DNA of 64,000 nucleotides from Megaustenia siamemsis (GCA_032433765.1 JAVIAB010000159.1:54884972-54948971), one strand, 5' to 3'. Shown: positions 22,112 through 33,110, counted from the first letter of the stretch. A program made the numbers and translations. Notes: generated by a model from the letters alone, not told the origin.

Positions 22112-22848
22112 AATGGTGTCTTCTTCTTTTACCTTTTAGCTCCTGGTGGAGCATAGGTCTTCAACAAACACTTTCCAAGTCGTTCTGTTTTTTGCCATTT
22201 TTTAAGATCATTCCATGTCTTCCCCATCATCTTCATCTCTGCTTCTATCTGTCTTCTCCAAGAATTCCTTGGTCTTCCTCTTTGTCTTTTCCCCTGGGGA
22301 TTCCAAAAAAGGGCCTGTTGTGTAATACTCTCAGTTGGCTTCCGTAGTGTGTGTCCTATCCATCGCCATCGTCTTCGCTGTATCTCTTTATCCACTGGTA
22401 TTTGACCGGTACATTTCCATAATTCCACGTTAGTGACTTTGTCCTGCCATTTCCATCCCTTTATTCTGCGCAAGCATCCATTAATGAAAGTCTGTACTTT
22501 CGTGATTGTCAATTTTGTCATTCTCCATGTTTCACAGCCATATAATAGGACCGACTTAACATTTGAGTTGAAAATTTGTATTTTTGTATTTAGCCTAATT
22601 TCTTTGGATTTCCATATGTTTCCCAGTGCAATGAAAGCTCCTCTTGCTTTTGATATCCTTATTTTGGTATCATTTTCTGTTCCTCCCTCTTTATCTATAT
22701 TACTGCCCAGATATATATAAGATTGTACGTCTAGTAGAGGTATTTCTCCTAGTTTTATATGGTTATTGCCAACTGCATTAATTCTCATAATGTTGGTCTT
22801 ATCTCTATTAATCTTTAGTCCTAGCTGTTGTGATCTCTCAATGATGAT
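22102..22848 (-). mobile_element. CR1/RTE-like LINE 3' end, 727 bp, with 10-bp TSD
   Basis: CAATGATGAT is found at 22102-22111 and 22839-22848. The insert has a single intact frame of 219 codons (22129-22788): LLDVQSYIYLGSNIDKEGG (thumb), SVLLYGCETWRMTK, RWRWIGHTLRK, then GKRQRGRPRNSWRRQIEAE and TERLGKCLLKTYAP. It is 5'-truncated inside the RT. The unbroken frame, against the damaged host LINE, marks it as relatively recent. A sibling fragment lies on the plus strand at 29818-29983. Confidence 0.9.
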
Positions 22849-23070
22849 GGTGTGTTTCTAACCATTTGGTGCAGTTCCATGTCACCGTGATCTGTTTGTG
22901 TACTGCACCCCTCCAGCTAGGCCATGTCTTTTTGCTCAGCTGTGAGTGTCCCTCATTGTCCTTGATGATGACATTGTTAGCATGTTGGTGTCATCCGGTG
23001 CATAAAGGGACCAAAACTTTTAGCCCTTTGTCTGCTGCCACCTTCTCAGAATATGCCACTCTCTCTTAGT
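22849..23070 (-). pseudogene. Upstream remainder of the interrupted LINE
   Basis: This is the sequence to the right of the nested insertion. Its minus-strand translation includes KKTWPSWRGAVHKQ and WNCTKWLE, compatible with the linker between endonuclease and RT in such elements. It is placed mainly by continuity with the RT at 21150-22111 and has no diagnostic motif of its own. The next 250 bases (23071-23326) look like intron or non-coding sequence. Confidence 0.4.
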
Positions 23071-23326
23071 CTCCCCTGCCAGTTGTTGAAAATTACTTCT
23101 GTCTTTAGCACACATGGCGTTGATAGAATAGTGAATTTGCATTTTATTAAATCATACAGTATGTATTCGCCGTTGGCCTACAATGCTATTAAAACGGTAG
23201 AAATATTTGGTATTTAAATAACATTTTCCATGTAATCTTTTGTTTAGTCATCTGTTTCAGTTGATATTCTTATTTTCATGTTTCTGAAGTCATCCACCAC
23301 ATGTCTTACTTAGACACTTAGATTAG

Positions 23327-23566
23327 CAACCACGTATGTCAGTGCAATCTTCTAGAACATTAGATCAAGCATCAACACATACAGTACCTCCAACTACTCC
23401 ATATCCCACTACATCATTGCATGAGGAACCTTCCCTAGTACTGCAGCAACCACGTATGTTAGTGCAATCTTCTAGAACATTAGATCAAGCATCAACACAT
23501 ACAGTACCTCCAACTACTCCATATCCCACTACATCATTGCATGAGGAACCTTCCCTAGTACTGCAG
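23327..23566 (+). repeat. Two near-identical 120-bp coding repeats
   Basis: The units 23327-23446 and 23447-23566 differ at essentially one base (ATGTCA against ATGTTA). Each encodes 40 residues containing SRTLDQASTHTVPPTTPYP and EEPSLVLQQPRM. More diverged units follow to about 23850. The unit length is a multiple of three, so expansion preserves the frame. Confidence 0.93.
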
Positions 23567-24976
23567 CAACCACGTATGTCAATGCAGTCTCCTGGAATAG
23601 AAAATAAAGCATCAACAATGACAGTAACTTCAACCATCTTATATCCCACTACATCAGTAGTTCCTGAAGACCCTTTAACAGTACATCAGCCATATGTGCT
23701 TGAGCAATCTCCTGGAACATTAGACCGTACATCAGTGCATACAGAACCTCCAACTACCCCATATTCCACTACATCCCACCATGGAGGCCCTTTTGCAGTT
23801 TTGCAAGAATCAGACCTAGCACCAAGGGCCATAACTCCTTATTCAACAACACCAGTGCAAGATAATCCTTATCTAACAAGCCAACCATCGCTCAAGTCAG
23901 CCTACTCTCATAAAGAATTAGAATAGAAGTCAGCAGAGTCTATTCCACCTCCTACACCAGTGGTAGGAGAACCTTCAACACATTTCAGACAAATGTCAAC
24001 ACAAACTTCTGAAGTGTTAAAACAAGAATCTGCATACACTACTTCTCATGTTGCTACAAGAGACCATTCTGTAGCTTCAAGAAAATCACAGCTCACACAT
24101 TTATCCTCTGAATTGCAAGAGAAACAATTAAACTCTACCCCATCTTCAGTAAAACCTTTAGCCATCTCTGATTCTGAAGAACTGTATACGGGTGATGAGG
24201 ATTCACATTGGCCACCAAACTTCCAAGATGATGTTTCTTATACCTCAAGACTGTCTTAAAGTCAAGCAATGTCAGAAATGTCACAACAACCTTCTCCATT
24301 GCCTTCTTATACCCCTGGTGCATCAAAACATTATGAATTTCCAACAGATGGTTCTAACATATTCACAAGTCTAAAAGTGCCAGTGGATTTTCATCGTGCA
24401 TCAGAGCAGCAATTGAGCCTTGCAGCCACACCCAAAAGCTCAGTGGTTCCATCAGAACAGCCATTGAGCTTTGCAGCCACATCCAAAAACACAGTGGTTC
24501 CGTCAGAAATTTCTTCAACATCAAGACATTCTCCAGCTAAATCATGACAATCTACACTGAAGTCTTTCACTCCAGAAGAGTTTGAGATGAACTCAGAAAT
24601 TCATAGTGAGCTGAGTCAATCTTCAAGCAGATTAAAACGTCATTCATCTTCATCTCTAAAGATTAGAGTGACAGTGAATCCAAATCATGAAGTTTATTAT
24701 GGTTACGAAGACAGTGAACAAGCTGAAACACTGAACTCATTACCTAGCTCAACATCATACCAAAGTTTAAGAGATCCTGAGGAGCCTCTCATGAAATGAA
24801 AATGGTTGATCCTTGTGTTGGTCCTACTGCCTCTCCTCAACCAAGTCATATGTTACATCGCCAACGTTCAAGGGTGCGTTGGCTACAATGTTCCGGTGCC
24901 CAATCCATTTTTCCCTCTAACAAACTTAATTGCTCACTCTGTGCGATTTATTCATTATGGACCACCTCCTGTATAG
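23327..24976 (+). pseudogene. KASH-like membrane protein exon, broken by four in-frame stops
   Basis: One reading frame runs for 549 codons without any frameshift but with stops at 23924 (TAG), 24257 (TAA), 24545 (TGA) and 24797 (TGA). Upstream there is a fair splice acceptor (TTAGATTAG before 23327). The protein is Ser/Thr/Pro-rich: two 40-residue repeats, more diverged repeats, then an acidic DSEELYTGDEDSHW segment. Right after the last premature stop comes a hydrophobic helix (KWLILVLVLLPLLNQVICYI), then about 40 residues ending FIHYGPPPV before TAG at 24974. A membrane helix plus short tail ending in PPPx is the signature of KASH domains, which cross the outer nuclear membrane and bind SUN proteins to form the LINC complex. 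The KASH call is my inference from the tail alone. The usual disulfide Cys is not at the canonical spacing. Confidence 0.6.
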
Positions 24977-25139
24977 ACAGCATCAGAGACAGCTGGGAAG
25001 ACAGGATATTCAAAATTGTGAAGTTTGCAAAAGCATATTTGTATGTGATGATAGAATGCAGCAAGTGAATGATTCTGTTATTTGGAGAGGGAGTGGGGGG
25101 GGGGGTTAAGCTGAGGAGGTTATATTAAACAACTTAGCC

Positions 25140-25480
25140 AACTTCAGGCTTGTTGCAGGAGCTACTGAGTTAAGTGCTCTGTGCACACCGTGAGCTGTGT
25201 GTCTCGTCCGTTTTGATCCTGCTTCGATATCCCGCTTGTTTACGATGAATGATGATATCGTATGACGGGGAACAGTTGGCTGTGTTCACTTTCTGCGCGG
25301 TTTCGCCTTATGTCTTTTGGCGTGTGCTGAGACTGCTACGATGGGGACTACAGTTACCTTTCTTTGTTTGGGAGATAAGTTAGTAATTCGGATGATTCCA
25401 CCGGCACGGGCGGTTGAGCAATTATGGATTTTAATTCGGTTGCAGTGATGCTGAGGCCTTCCAAAACCAATAACCAATAA
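25140..25480 (-). repeat. Dispersed repeat, copy C
   Basis: Third copy of the family, inverted relative to 15088-15540 and close to it in sequence (GCTCTGTGCACACCGTGAGC and CGATATCCCGCTTGTTTACG are shared almost exactly). It lies between the KASH-like pseudogene and the receptor exon. The stretch from 25481 to 25995 has no recognised gene. Confidence 0.78.
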
Positions 25481-25995
25481 CCAATGTCTTACTTAGAATT
25501 TGTTCTTTTCCAATCTTGATTGTTACTTCTGGTAGTTATTGTCATAGAATTATTTGGTGGCTTATGTCAATATTTGCCATCAAGCTTCCTTGAGCTATCA
25601 ACAATTCTTCGTCAGATATCTAATTATCTTGTTCCTGTAACTTTTGTAATCTGTTTGTCGGTAGCAAGGCTATCTCTTTCAGTCTGCGATTCAGTCTCTA
25701 GAGCTCTGTGACTTATTCAATTTCTTTCATTTCATTTTGTGTGCGTGTGTCTGATACTTTGTGAGTGCAATGTACTGATTGATATTAACATATGCATTAA
25801 TTTGACGTCCGTGTTACGATGGTACATTAAAACGATCTAAAAAAAACTGCATTATTTTACAAGATATATAGACATAGAGATTAATAGCTAAAAAGCTATA
25901 ACATATATTTTAGAAGGTAACATACGTTCATATAATGTTGAAATGATATAGACAATAAATTAATATAATCGAAATATATCTGCATTACTAACGTA

Positions 25996-28900
25996 TCATA
26001 ATGTGAACCATGACTTTGACCTGCCATCGCCAGACTTAAACTTCTCCCACTTGTCCTTCATTACAGGGATTGTGTACATGACTGGGTTAGCTGCAGAGTT
26101 TATAGGAAGAACGATAACCGTTATCCAGGAGTAAACCTCATTGCTGATCTCGTGTCCGCCAAGAGACAAAAAACCAATGAATCCAATAGGAAACCAACAG
26201 AACAAGTTGGACAGAGCTACAAGTGACAGTTGTTTGGCCACAATGATATCTGCTGCTCGATGGGAAGAAGTACTTGACGCTGTACCAGATATTCTGTTCT
26301 CTGACATGGCTCGAAAGATGGCTCTTTGACCGCAAGCAAGTAAAAGGCAGAGTAAGAGGTTGAGAACAATGAACACCCCAAATGAGAACTCCCATCCATT
26401 TAGTCGTTTAGTCGTCAAAGGTAAACCCAGACACATAGCATTTGAAGAATATATTTCAAACTTGAAGACAATCGGAGTCAGTGCAAGAAGTAAACCAATG
26501 ATCCAAGTCATGATAAGGGAGGTAATTTTAGCCAGGACAGAGAACCGGACTTGTCCAAAAGGAAACTTCATGATCAGAAATCTGTCTATGGTAACTAAGA
26601 AAATACATAATGTTGATGTTTCACTGGAGAGAACGGCCAGAAATCCTGCAAGATGGCATACACTACTTTCTCTCCATTTCTTGTCATTTAAAATATAAAT
26701 ATCGCGATAGTAATAGTCCGCTCCTATGATAATAAAGAGATATATTCCCATAATAAGGTCAGATATACCCAAGTTTGTCACAAACAGACCATAGCCTGTT
26801 CTAAGAAGTGATCTATCCCAAATAAGGCGGAAAGCAATAACTGTTATGTTTCCAAGAACTGCGATAACTGCGACAAGCCAGAGGAGGATGCGCTGCAGAT
26901 TGGAACCTAGAAGATCAAAACAAGAAGATATGGCATTATCAGGGGCGTGACAAGTTTGGGATTGGATATTTGGGCCTCTGATCTGTGGGCAACAAAGTTC
27001 AAAACTGTCAGTGTATAAATGTTGACTAACTGTGAGTCCAATAAAGAAATCTTCATATAAATTATCTATAACAAGACCACGGACATCTAATGTTTGTAAT
27101 ATTAAGTTTGGACCAAATGTTTGTTTTTGAAATTTGTTGATGTTGGTAAATTTTAAATAAACATTTTTTAAATGTCGAAATTCTCCAAGGATCGATTCAT
27201 CCAAGCTGGCAACGCTCGTGTGGGAGAGATCCAGTGTTGCTAGATATCGTAAGTTCATATATTGTAAAGAAGAAAACTCCTTATTATAGGACAGATTTAA
27301 ATGTCGAAGATTCTCAAACGGTGGAAATGAAAAATCTCTTCCATCCAATCTCTTGACACGATTGTAGCTGACATCCAATACTTGAAGTTGATACAAATAT
27401 GGGAAACATATTGGGTCTAATTTTCTCAAAGTACAATTAGACAATTTAAGAAAAACTATGTCACTAAGAAAACATATAATCCTACCAAAAATAGGAGTAT
27501 CTACATTTATATTAGACACGTCCACGTATTTCGTCTTATAGGTTACCAAATTAGAAATATCTATATATCCAGATATGTTTTCATTCACAGTCACTGTACC
27601 CGACACACAGCGGAAGCCGCTAGCGCACCACGTCACATTACAGTCAGCTTCGTCGTCACCGTGAGGGCAATCTGGATTCCCGTTACAGACCAGGTCAGGA
27701 TGTAGACACATAGTGCTGTCTACGCAAGCAAAGTTTCCAACACACGGGGCAATATTGTAATGTAGTTCATCTTCGCCTGTAGGACAGTCTCGTGTCTCGT
27801 CAAGGACATAATGTTGAGGGATACAGTAACTGTTTGTACATTTAAAATATCCTTCTGGACACTCAAACGTTGAACAGTTTACAAGATGAGATAAATCTCT
27901 ACATCCCATCATAGCTCCATACCTGTCTCTGACATAGACACACCTGGGAGCCCAGATACCATGTCCCAATATAGTGTAACAAGTGTCCGCTCTTTCCAGT
28001 TTTCCTATAGAGTCGTCCAGAACATTACAATCACGAATCCCATAGTTCAACTCGTCAACTTTGACACAATTAAAAATATCACAAATTAGAGCACACGTCT
28101 TGTTTCTCTTCAGATAAAAGTTGAGGATCTCACTTTCATCGTTACCTTTAATGTTGTTGTTGTGGTCACAAACATCACAATCAACCTCACCGTCATTGAC
28201 AAACTGTACGGGTAAACAAGAGCCGTCACAACAATACACGCCGAAACATGTTTTTGTAGAGATCACCCTGTCATTACTGGTAGCAGCTGATTTAATCCCA
28301 CACCAGACCTCATCCTTCCTGTTGTTGCAGTGGTTGATGTTGTCACAAACATAGAGGTAGGAAATGTACCTGGGATTATCTTCTTCCTCGCCACAATCAA
28401 ACAATGGGAACAATTTCACTTTAGTTTGTTTAATAAATTTTAAGAATTCCGTGTTTCCAATGTTTGCAGACACAGAAACAATATTATCTCTAAATTCTAC
28501 AAAATTCCCTTTAGATAAGGCTTGATTGTATTTTACTTTTACTGCCGGTTTGATTCTATCTTGGTTTGATACTTCAAATGTACGAGCCATGGATATCTCA
28601 CATAAAACAAATTCGCTTAATGGAGACGAGCAGTCAATATCTACCCATTGATCTATAAAAGACTCAGTGTTTATCGACTCATTCACCATGACCTGATCAG
28701 TCCAGTTAAACTGCCACAAACTACATTTCTTAGCTCTACCACCAGACGGGTTTCCATTCAACCAATTATTAATCACAAGAGGGTGATAGTTAAAACCGTA
28801 TTCTATTTCCCATCCAAATCTTTCGTGAACCTTCTCCGTGTTTCTCTTCAGACCGATATAGGTTGAAACAGAAAACTGACTGCCGTTTTGGATAAAGTCT

Positions 28901-29726
28901 TTCCTATAATTTTTCAGCTTTAAAAAGGAATATATTTTATATCGCAAAAAGTGCAATTCATCTTGTGTTTCTATTGTGGCCAGAGCCATAGTTCTTGGTC
29001 TAGCCATATCCCAACTTTCTTTATTGTTAAGTTGTAACAATTTGTAGCAAGATTTGGAATAGCGGCCTACACTTTGTTCAAAAGACCACCATCCGTTTTC
29101 GCACTGACCGCAAATCAACATATTAAATACTTCATATAAATCAAATGCATAACGTTTACCTATTTTAAGCATATCTATGAAGCTTACTATTTGATTCGCA
29201 ACACCATCTCTTGACACCACAACAAATATCTTGATATTCGTAACTTGTTGCCCTACAATTCTTGGCACTCGTATGACGTCCTTTTCAGATAATGTATTCC
29301 CATCTATAAATAGAACAGCAAAGTGGGTGGCGTTCTCTCTCGCTCCACCCAACTCAGAAAACAAACGGTGAACAAATGTTATCTTCAGCTCAATGGTTTC
29401 CTCAACATTTGTGTATTCTTGAAAGGTGACCTCATCGCTGTTGTCTCCGTATAAGGGTGATTGAAGAGATGGATCAAGCTTCCAAGAGCTGACGTTAACG
29501 TTTGGATTGCTGGCAGAGAAACTGTCGATGACACCAGCCACCAATACTCGAGATGTTTTATTTATCTCTGATATACTCAATAGTCGCTTATTTAAATTAT
29601 TAGCCATTGACAGTTCAATGTCAAAAACAAAAGTATCTGGTTTTTTTGAAAATAGAAATATAGCGTCTATGTCATCAGTGCTACATCCTTTTAGTGGAAA
29701 GTTTTTTGAGTCACATCCAGAGAAAC
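25996..29726 (-). CDS. Chimeric GRL101-like receptor: vWA-like, C-type lectin, LDLa, LRR, 7TM
   Basis: A single long exon encodes a rhodopsin-class GPCR with a very large ectodomain. Numbering from the ATG at 29883: residues 72-256 are vWA-like (FVFDIELS gives an imperfect MIDAS; FAVLFIDGN, IFVVVSRDGV). Residues 261-430 are C-type lectin (YIGLKRN, WLNGNPSG, WVDIDC). LDLa-type repeats lie near 491-528, 545-585, 672-712 and 713-748. LRRs follow at 785-945 (LQVLDVSYNRV, LRHLNLSYN, LATLDLSHT). The 7TM part spans about 995-1275, with DRF in place of DRY (1100-1102) and NPVMY as the NPxxY motif (1266-1270). LDLa-LRR-7TM is the layout of Lymnaea GRL101 and relaxin-type receptors. The frame is open to 29883, but residues before about 53 follow a strong acceptor (ACTTTCTGTTGCAG, phase 1), and the first 20 or so are antisense to a LINE piece. 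I therefore start the exon at 29726 and expect the signal peptide on another exon. Confidence 0.9.
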
Positions 29727-29740
29727 CTGCAACAGAAAGT
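29727..29740 (-). promoter_or_regulatory. Splice acceptor upstream of the receptor exon
   Basis: On the coding strand the sequence is ACTTTCTGTTGCAG followed by GTTTCTCTGG. It has a pyrimidine-rich tract and a CAG acceptor, entering the frame in phase 1, the usual phase between extracellular modules. An alternative is translation from the in-frame ATG near 29757, which would give the hydrophobic leader MILISTLSVAGFSG. Either could be right. Confidence 0.55.
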
Positions 29741-29817
29741 GTTGATATTAATATCATATCATACGGGGTTATTAAACACATATTAACAATAATTTGGTTA
29801 TTGTTCATATAAACAAA

Positions 29818-29983
29818 AAGGAAGACCAAGGAATTCTTGCAGAAAACAGAAAGAAGGAGAGATGAAGATGATGGGGAAAACATGGAATGATCTTAGAGAA
29901 TGGCAAGAAACAGAACGACTTGGAAAGTATTTATTGAAGACCTATGCTCCACAGGTAGCTGAAAGGTAGAAGAGGAAGATACA
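29818..29983 (+). mobile_element. CR1/RTE-like LINE 3' terminal fragment
   Basis: Plus-strand translation gives RPRNSCRKQKEGEMKMMGKTWNDL, continuing as EWQETERLGKYLLKTYAP, close to the C-terminus of the nested LINE at 22112-22838. It ends soon after GGTAGAAGAGGAAGATAC. It lies directly upstream of the receptor exon and overlaps, in antisense, the first codons of the longest receptor frame. Confidence 0.85.
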
Positions 29984-30248
29984 ACTGGCGTTTAGTTCAA
30001 CATATAATTATATATATTTATATATTTATTTATTTAGTTATATATGTATATGTATACACAAGCAACCACTTGTATATGTAATTGGCAGGCCATCTTTGTT
30101 GCAATTAAATGTGTTCAAGAAAGTAAACTTATACTGTATCAGTTACAGCTTTTTTTTTTTCTAAAGGTAATTTTTTTAATTTTCATGCGAAAGTCAATGG
30201 TTTTCATGGCCGCTTTGATCAGACTAGCAAGGTCCATGTGCCTGGTTT
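29984..30248. other. AT-rich spacer
   Basis: Runs of TATATTTA and a T11 stretch lie between the LINE fragment and the minisatellite. No gene or regulatory element could be identified. Confidence 0.6.
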
Positions 30249-32600
30249 ACTAACCGTTCACAAGAGACACTATGTCATTTGTTGTTTACTAACCGTTCAC
30301 AAGAGACACTATGTCATTTGTTGTTTACTAACCGTTCACAACAGACACTAAGTCATTTGTTGTTTACTAACCGTTCACAAGAGACACTATGTCATTTGTT
30401 GTTTACTAACCGTTCACAAGAGACACTATGTCACTTGTTGTTTACTAACCGTTCACAAGAGACGCTATGCCATTTGTTGTTTACTAACCGTTCACAAGAG
30501 ACACTATGTCACTTGTTGTTTACTAACCGTTCACAAGAGACGCTATGTCATTTGTTGTTTACTAATCGTTCACAAGAGACACTATGCCATTTGTTGTTTA
30601 CTAACCGTTCACAAGAGACGCTATGCCATTTGTTGTTTACTAACCGTTCACAAGAGACACTATATCATTTGTTGTTTACTAACCATTCACAAGAGACAAT
30701 ATGTCATTTGTTATTTACTAACCGTTCACAAGAGACACAATGTCATTTGTTGTTTACTAACCGTTCACAAGAGGCACTATGTCATTTGTTCTTTACTAAC
30801 CATTCACAAGAGACACTATGTCATTTGTTGTTTACTAACCGTTCACAAGAGACACTATGTCATTTGTTGTTTACTAACCGTTCACAGAAGACACTATATC
30901 ATTTGTTATTTAATAACCGTTCACAAGAGACACTATGTCATTTGTTATTTACTAACCGTTCACAAGAGACACTATGTCATTTTTTGTTTACTAACCGTTC
31001 ACAAGAGACACTATTTCATTTGTTGTTTACTAACCGTTCACAAGAGACACTATGTCATTTGTTGTTTACTAACCGTTCACAAGAGACACTATGTCATTTG
31101 TTGTTTACTAACCGTTCACAATAGGCACTATATCATTTGTTGTTTACTAACCGTTAACAATAGACACTATATCATTTGTTGTTTACTAACCGTTCACAAT
31201 AGGCACTATATCATTTGTTGTTTACTAACCGTTCACAAGAGACACTATTTCATTTGTTGTTTACTAACCGTTCACAAGAGACACTATGTCATTTGTTGTT
31301 TACTAACCGTTCACAAGAGACACTATGTCATTTGTTGTTTACTAACCGTTCACAAGAGACACTATTTCATTTGTTGTTTACTAACCGTTCACAATAGACA
31401 CTATATCATTTGTTGTTTACTAACCGTTCACAATAGGCACTATATCATTTGTTGTTTACTAACCGTTCACAAGAGACAGTATGTCATTTGTTGTTTACTA
31501 ACCGTTCACAAGAGACACTATGTCATTTGTTGTTTACTAACCGTTCACAAGAGACGCTATGCCATTTGTTGTTTACTAACCGTTCACAAGAGACACTATA
31601 TCATTTGTTGTTTACTAACCATTCACAAGAGACAATATGTCATTTGTTATTTACTAACCGTTCACAAGAGACACAATGTCATTTGTTGTTTACTAACCGT
31701 TCACAAGAGGCACTATGTCATTTGTTCTTTACTAACCATTCACAAGAGACACTATGTCATTTGTTGTTTACTAACCGTTCACAAGAGACACTATGTCATT
31801 TGTTGTTTACTAACCGTTCACAGAAGACACTATATCATTTGTTATTTAATAACCGTTCACAAGAGACACTATGTCATTTGTTATTTACTAACCGTTCACA
31901 AGAGACACTATGTCATTTTTTGTTTACTAACCGTTCACAAGAGACACTATTTCATTTGTTGTTTACTAACCGTTCACAAGAGACACTATGTCATTTGTTG
32001 TTTACTAACCGTTCACAAGAGACACTATGTCATTTGTTGTTTACTAACCGTTCACAATAGGCACTATATCATTTGTTGTTTACTAACCGTTCACAATAGA
32101 CACTATATCATTTGTTGTTTACTAACCGTTCACAATAGGCACTATATCATTTGTTGTTTACTAACCGTTCACAAGAGACACTATTTCATTTGTTGTTTAC
32201 TAACCGTTCACAAGAGACACTATGTCATTTGTTGTTTACTAACCGTTCACAAGAGACACTATTTCATTTGTTGTTTACTAACCGTTCACAATAGACACTA
32301 TATCATTTGTTGTTTACTAACCGTTCACAATAGGCACTATATCATTTGTTGTTTACTAACCGTTCACAAGAGACAGTATGTCATTTGTTGTTTACTAACC
32401 GTTCACAAGAGACACTATGTCATTTGTTGTTTACTAACCGTTCACAATAGACACTATATCATTTGTTGTTTACTAACCGTTCACAATAGGCACTATATCA
32501 TTTGTTGTTTACTAACCGTTCACAAGAGACACTATGTCATCTGTTGTTTACTAACCGTTCACAAGAGACACTATGTCATTTGTTATTTCCAAAACGTTCA
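30249..32600 (+). repeat. 39-bp minisatellite, about 60 units, coding-phase
   Basis: The unit GTTTACTAACCGTTCACAAG + AGACACTATGTCATTTGTT is repeated head to tail with few indels. Because 39 is divisible by three, the plus strand stays open for long stretches (281, 60 and 203 codons) encoding a 13-residue repeat, LLFTNRSQETLCH. It is interrupted where CAAGAG becomes CAATAG. A distinctive run of variants (CACAGAAGAC, then ATTTAATAACC) recurs 936 bases apart (30883 and 31819), exactly 24 units, showing block duplication. There is no start context, splice signal or flanking gene to argue that it is translated. Confidence 0.95.
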
Positions 32601-32814
32601 AAGAAATCAAGCTTTCCTAGAGCCTTCGCTCAATGGTTTGAAGACGTAATCATAATATAATGAACCATTTAATTCAGACAATATAAACAACTACAAATCA
32701 AGTACATTCGCTAAAAGAAAACCGATATGTTCCTAGTCTTCTAACATCTAACTATAGGAATGTTCGTCAATGTATGTTTCATACTCAAACATTTCTATCA
32801 AAGACAAGGAATTC

Positions 32815-33110
32815 GAAATCTTACTATCAGAGTAAAACAGAAACAACCATGGGTAGAGCATGTCAAAGAAATATTGAATAGATCACAACCACTAAACTGC
32901 CATCTTCTCTATGAGGGAGTAGTTTGATCTACGTTAGATGTGTCCTGCCAAGAATTTTCACTTGATGAACTTCCATCAAGAAACTAAAAAAAACCTAACG
33001 TCAGGAGATGATATCTCAGGAGAAATGCTAAAACCACCCGATAACAATACATTAAATGATCCTTTCACTTCCCGATTATTTTGCTGCTTTGAACTGAATT
33101 ATCGGATAGG
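32815..33110 (+). pseudogene. Degenerate non-LTR RT N-terminal fragment
   Basis: Plus-strand reading gives KQKQPWVEHVKEILNRSQPLN, then FSLDELPS, and after a frame change SGDDISGEMLKPPDNNTLND. This is the layout of the segment just before the RT fingers in RTE/CR1-like elements (WVEHFxEILN, then an E-rich helix, then K-A-x-G-x-D-x-I-x-x-E-x-L-K); the intact LINE at 40323 shows the same order. Stops and a frameshift make it a remnant. The remainder, 32601-32814 and 33111-33560, is AT-rich without features. Confidence 0.5.

Noticed and set aside
25520..25711. Hydrophobic 63-codon frame downstream of the KASH-like pseudogene
   Set aside because: Starts with TTG, has no recognisable motif and no splice support.
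28121..28354. Plus-strand frames opposite the receptor exon
   Set aside because: Shadows of the 7TM receptor coding strand.
30249..32600. CRISPR-like array of short direct repeats
   Set aside because: Units are directly adjacent with no unique spacers and the DNA is eukaryotic; it is a minisatellite.
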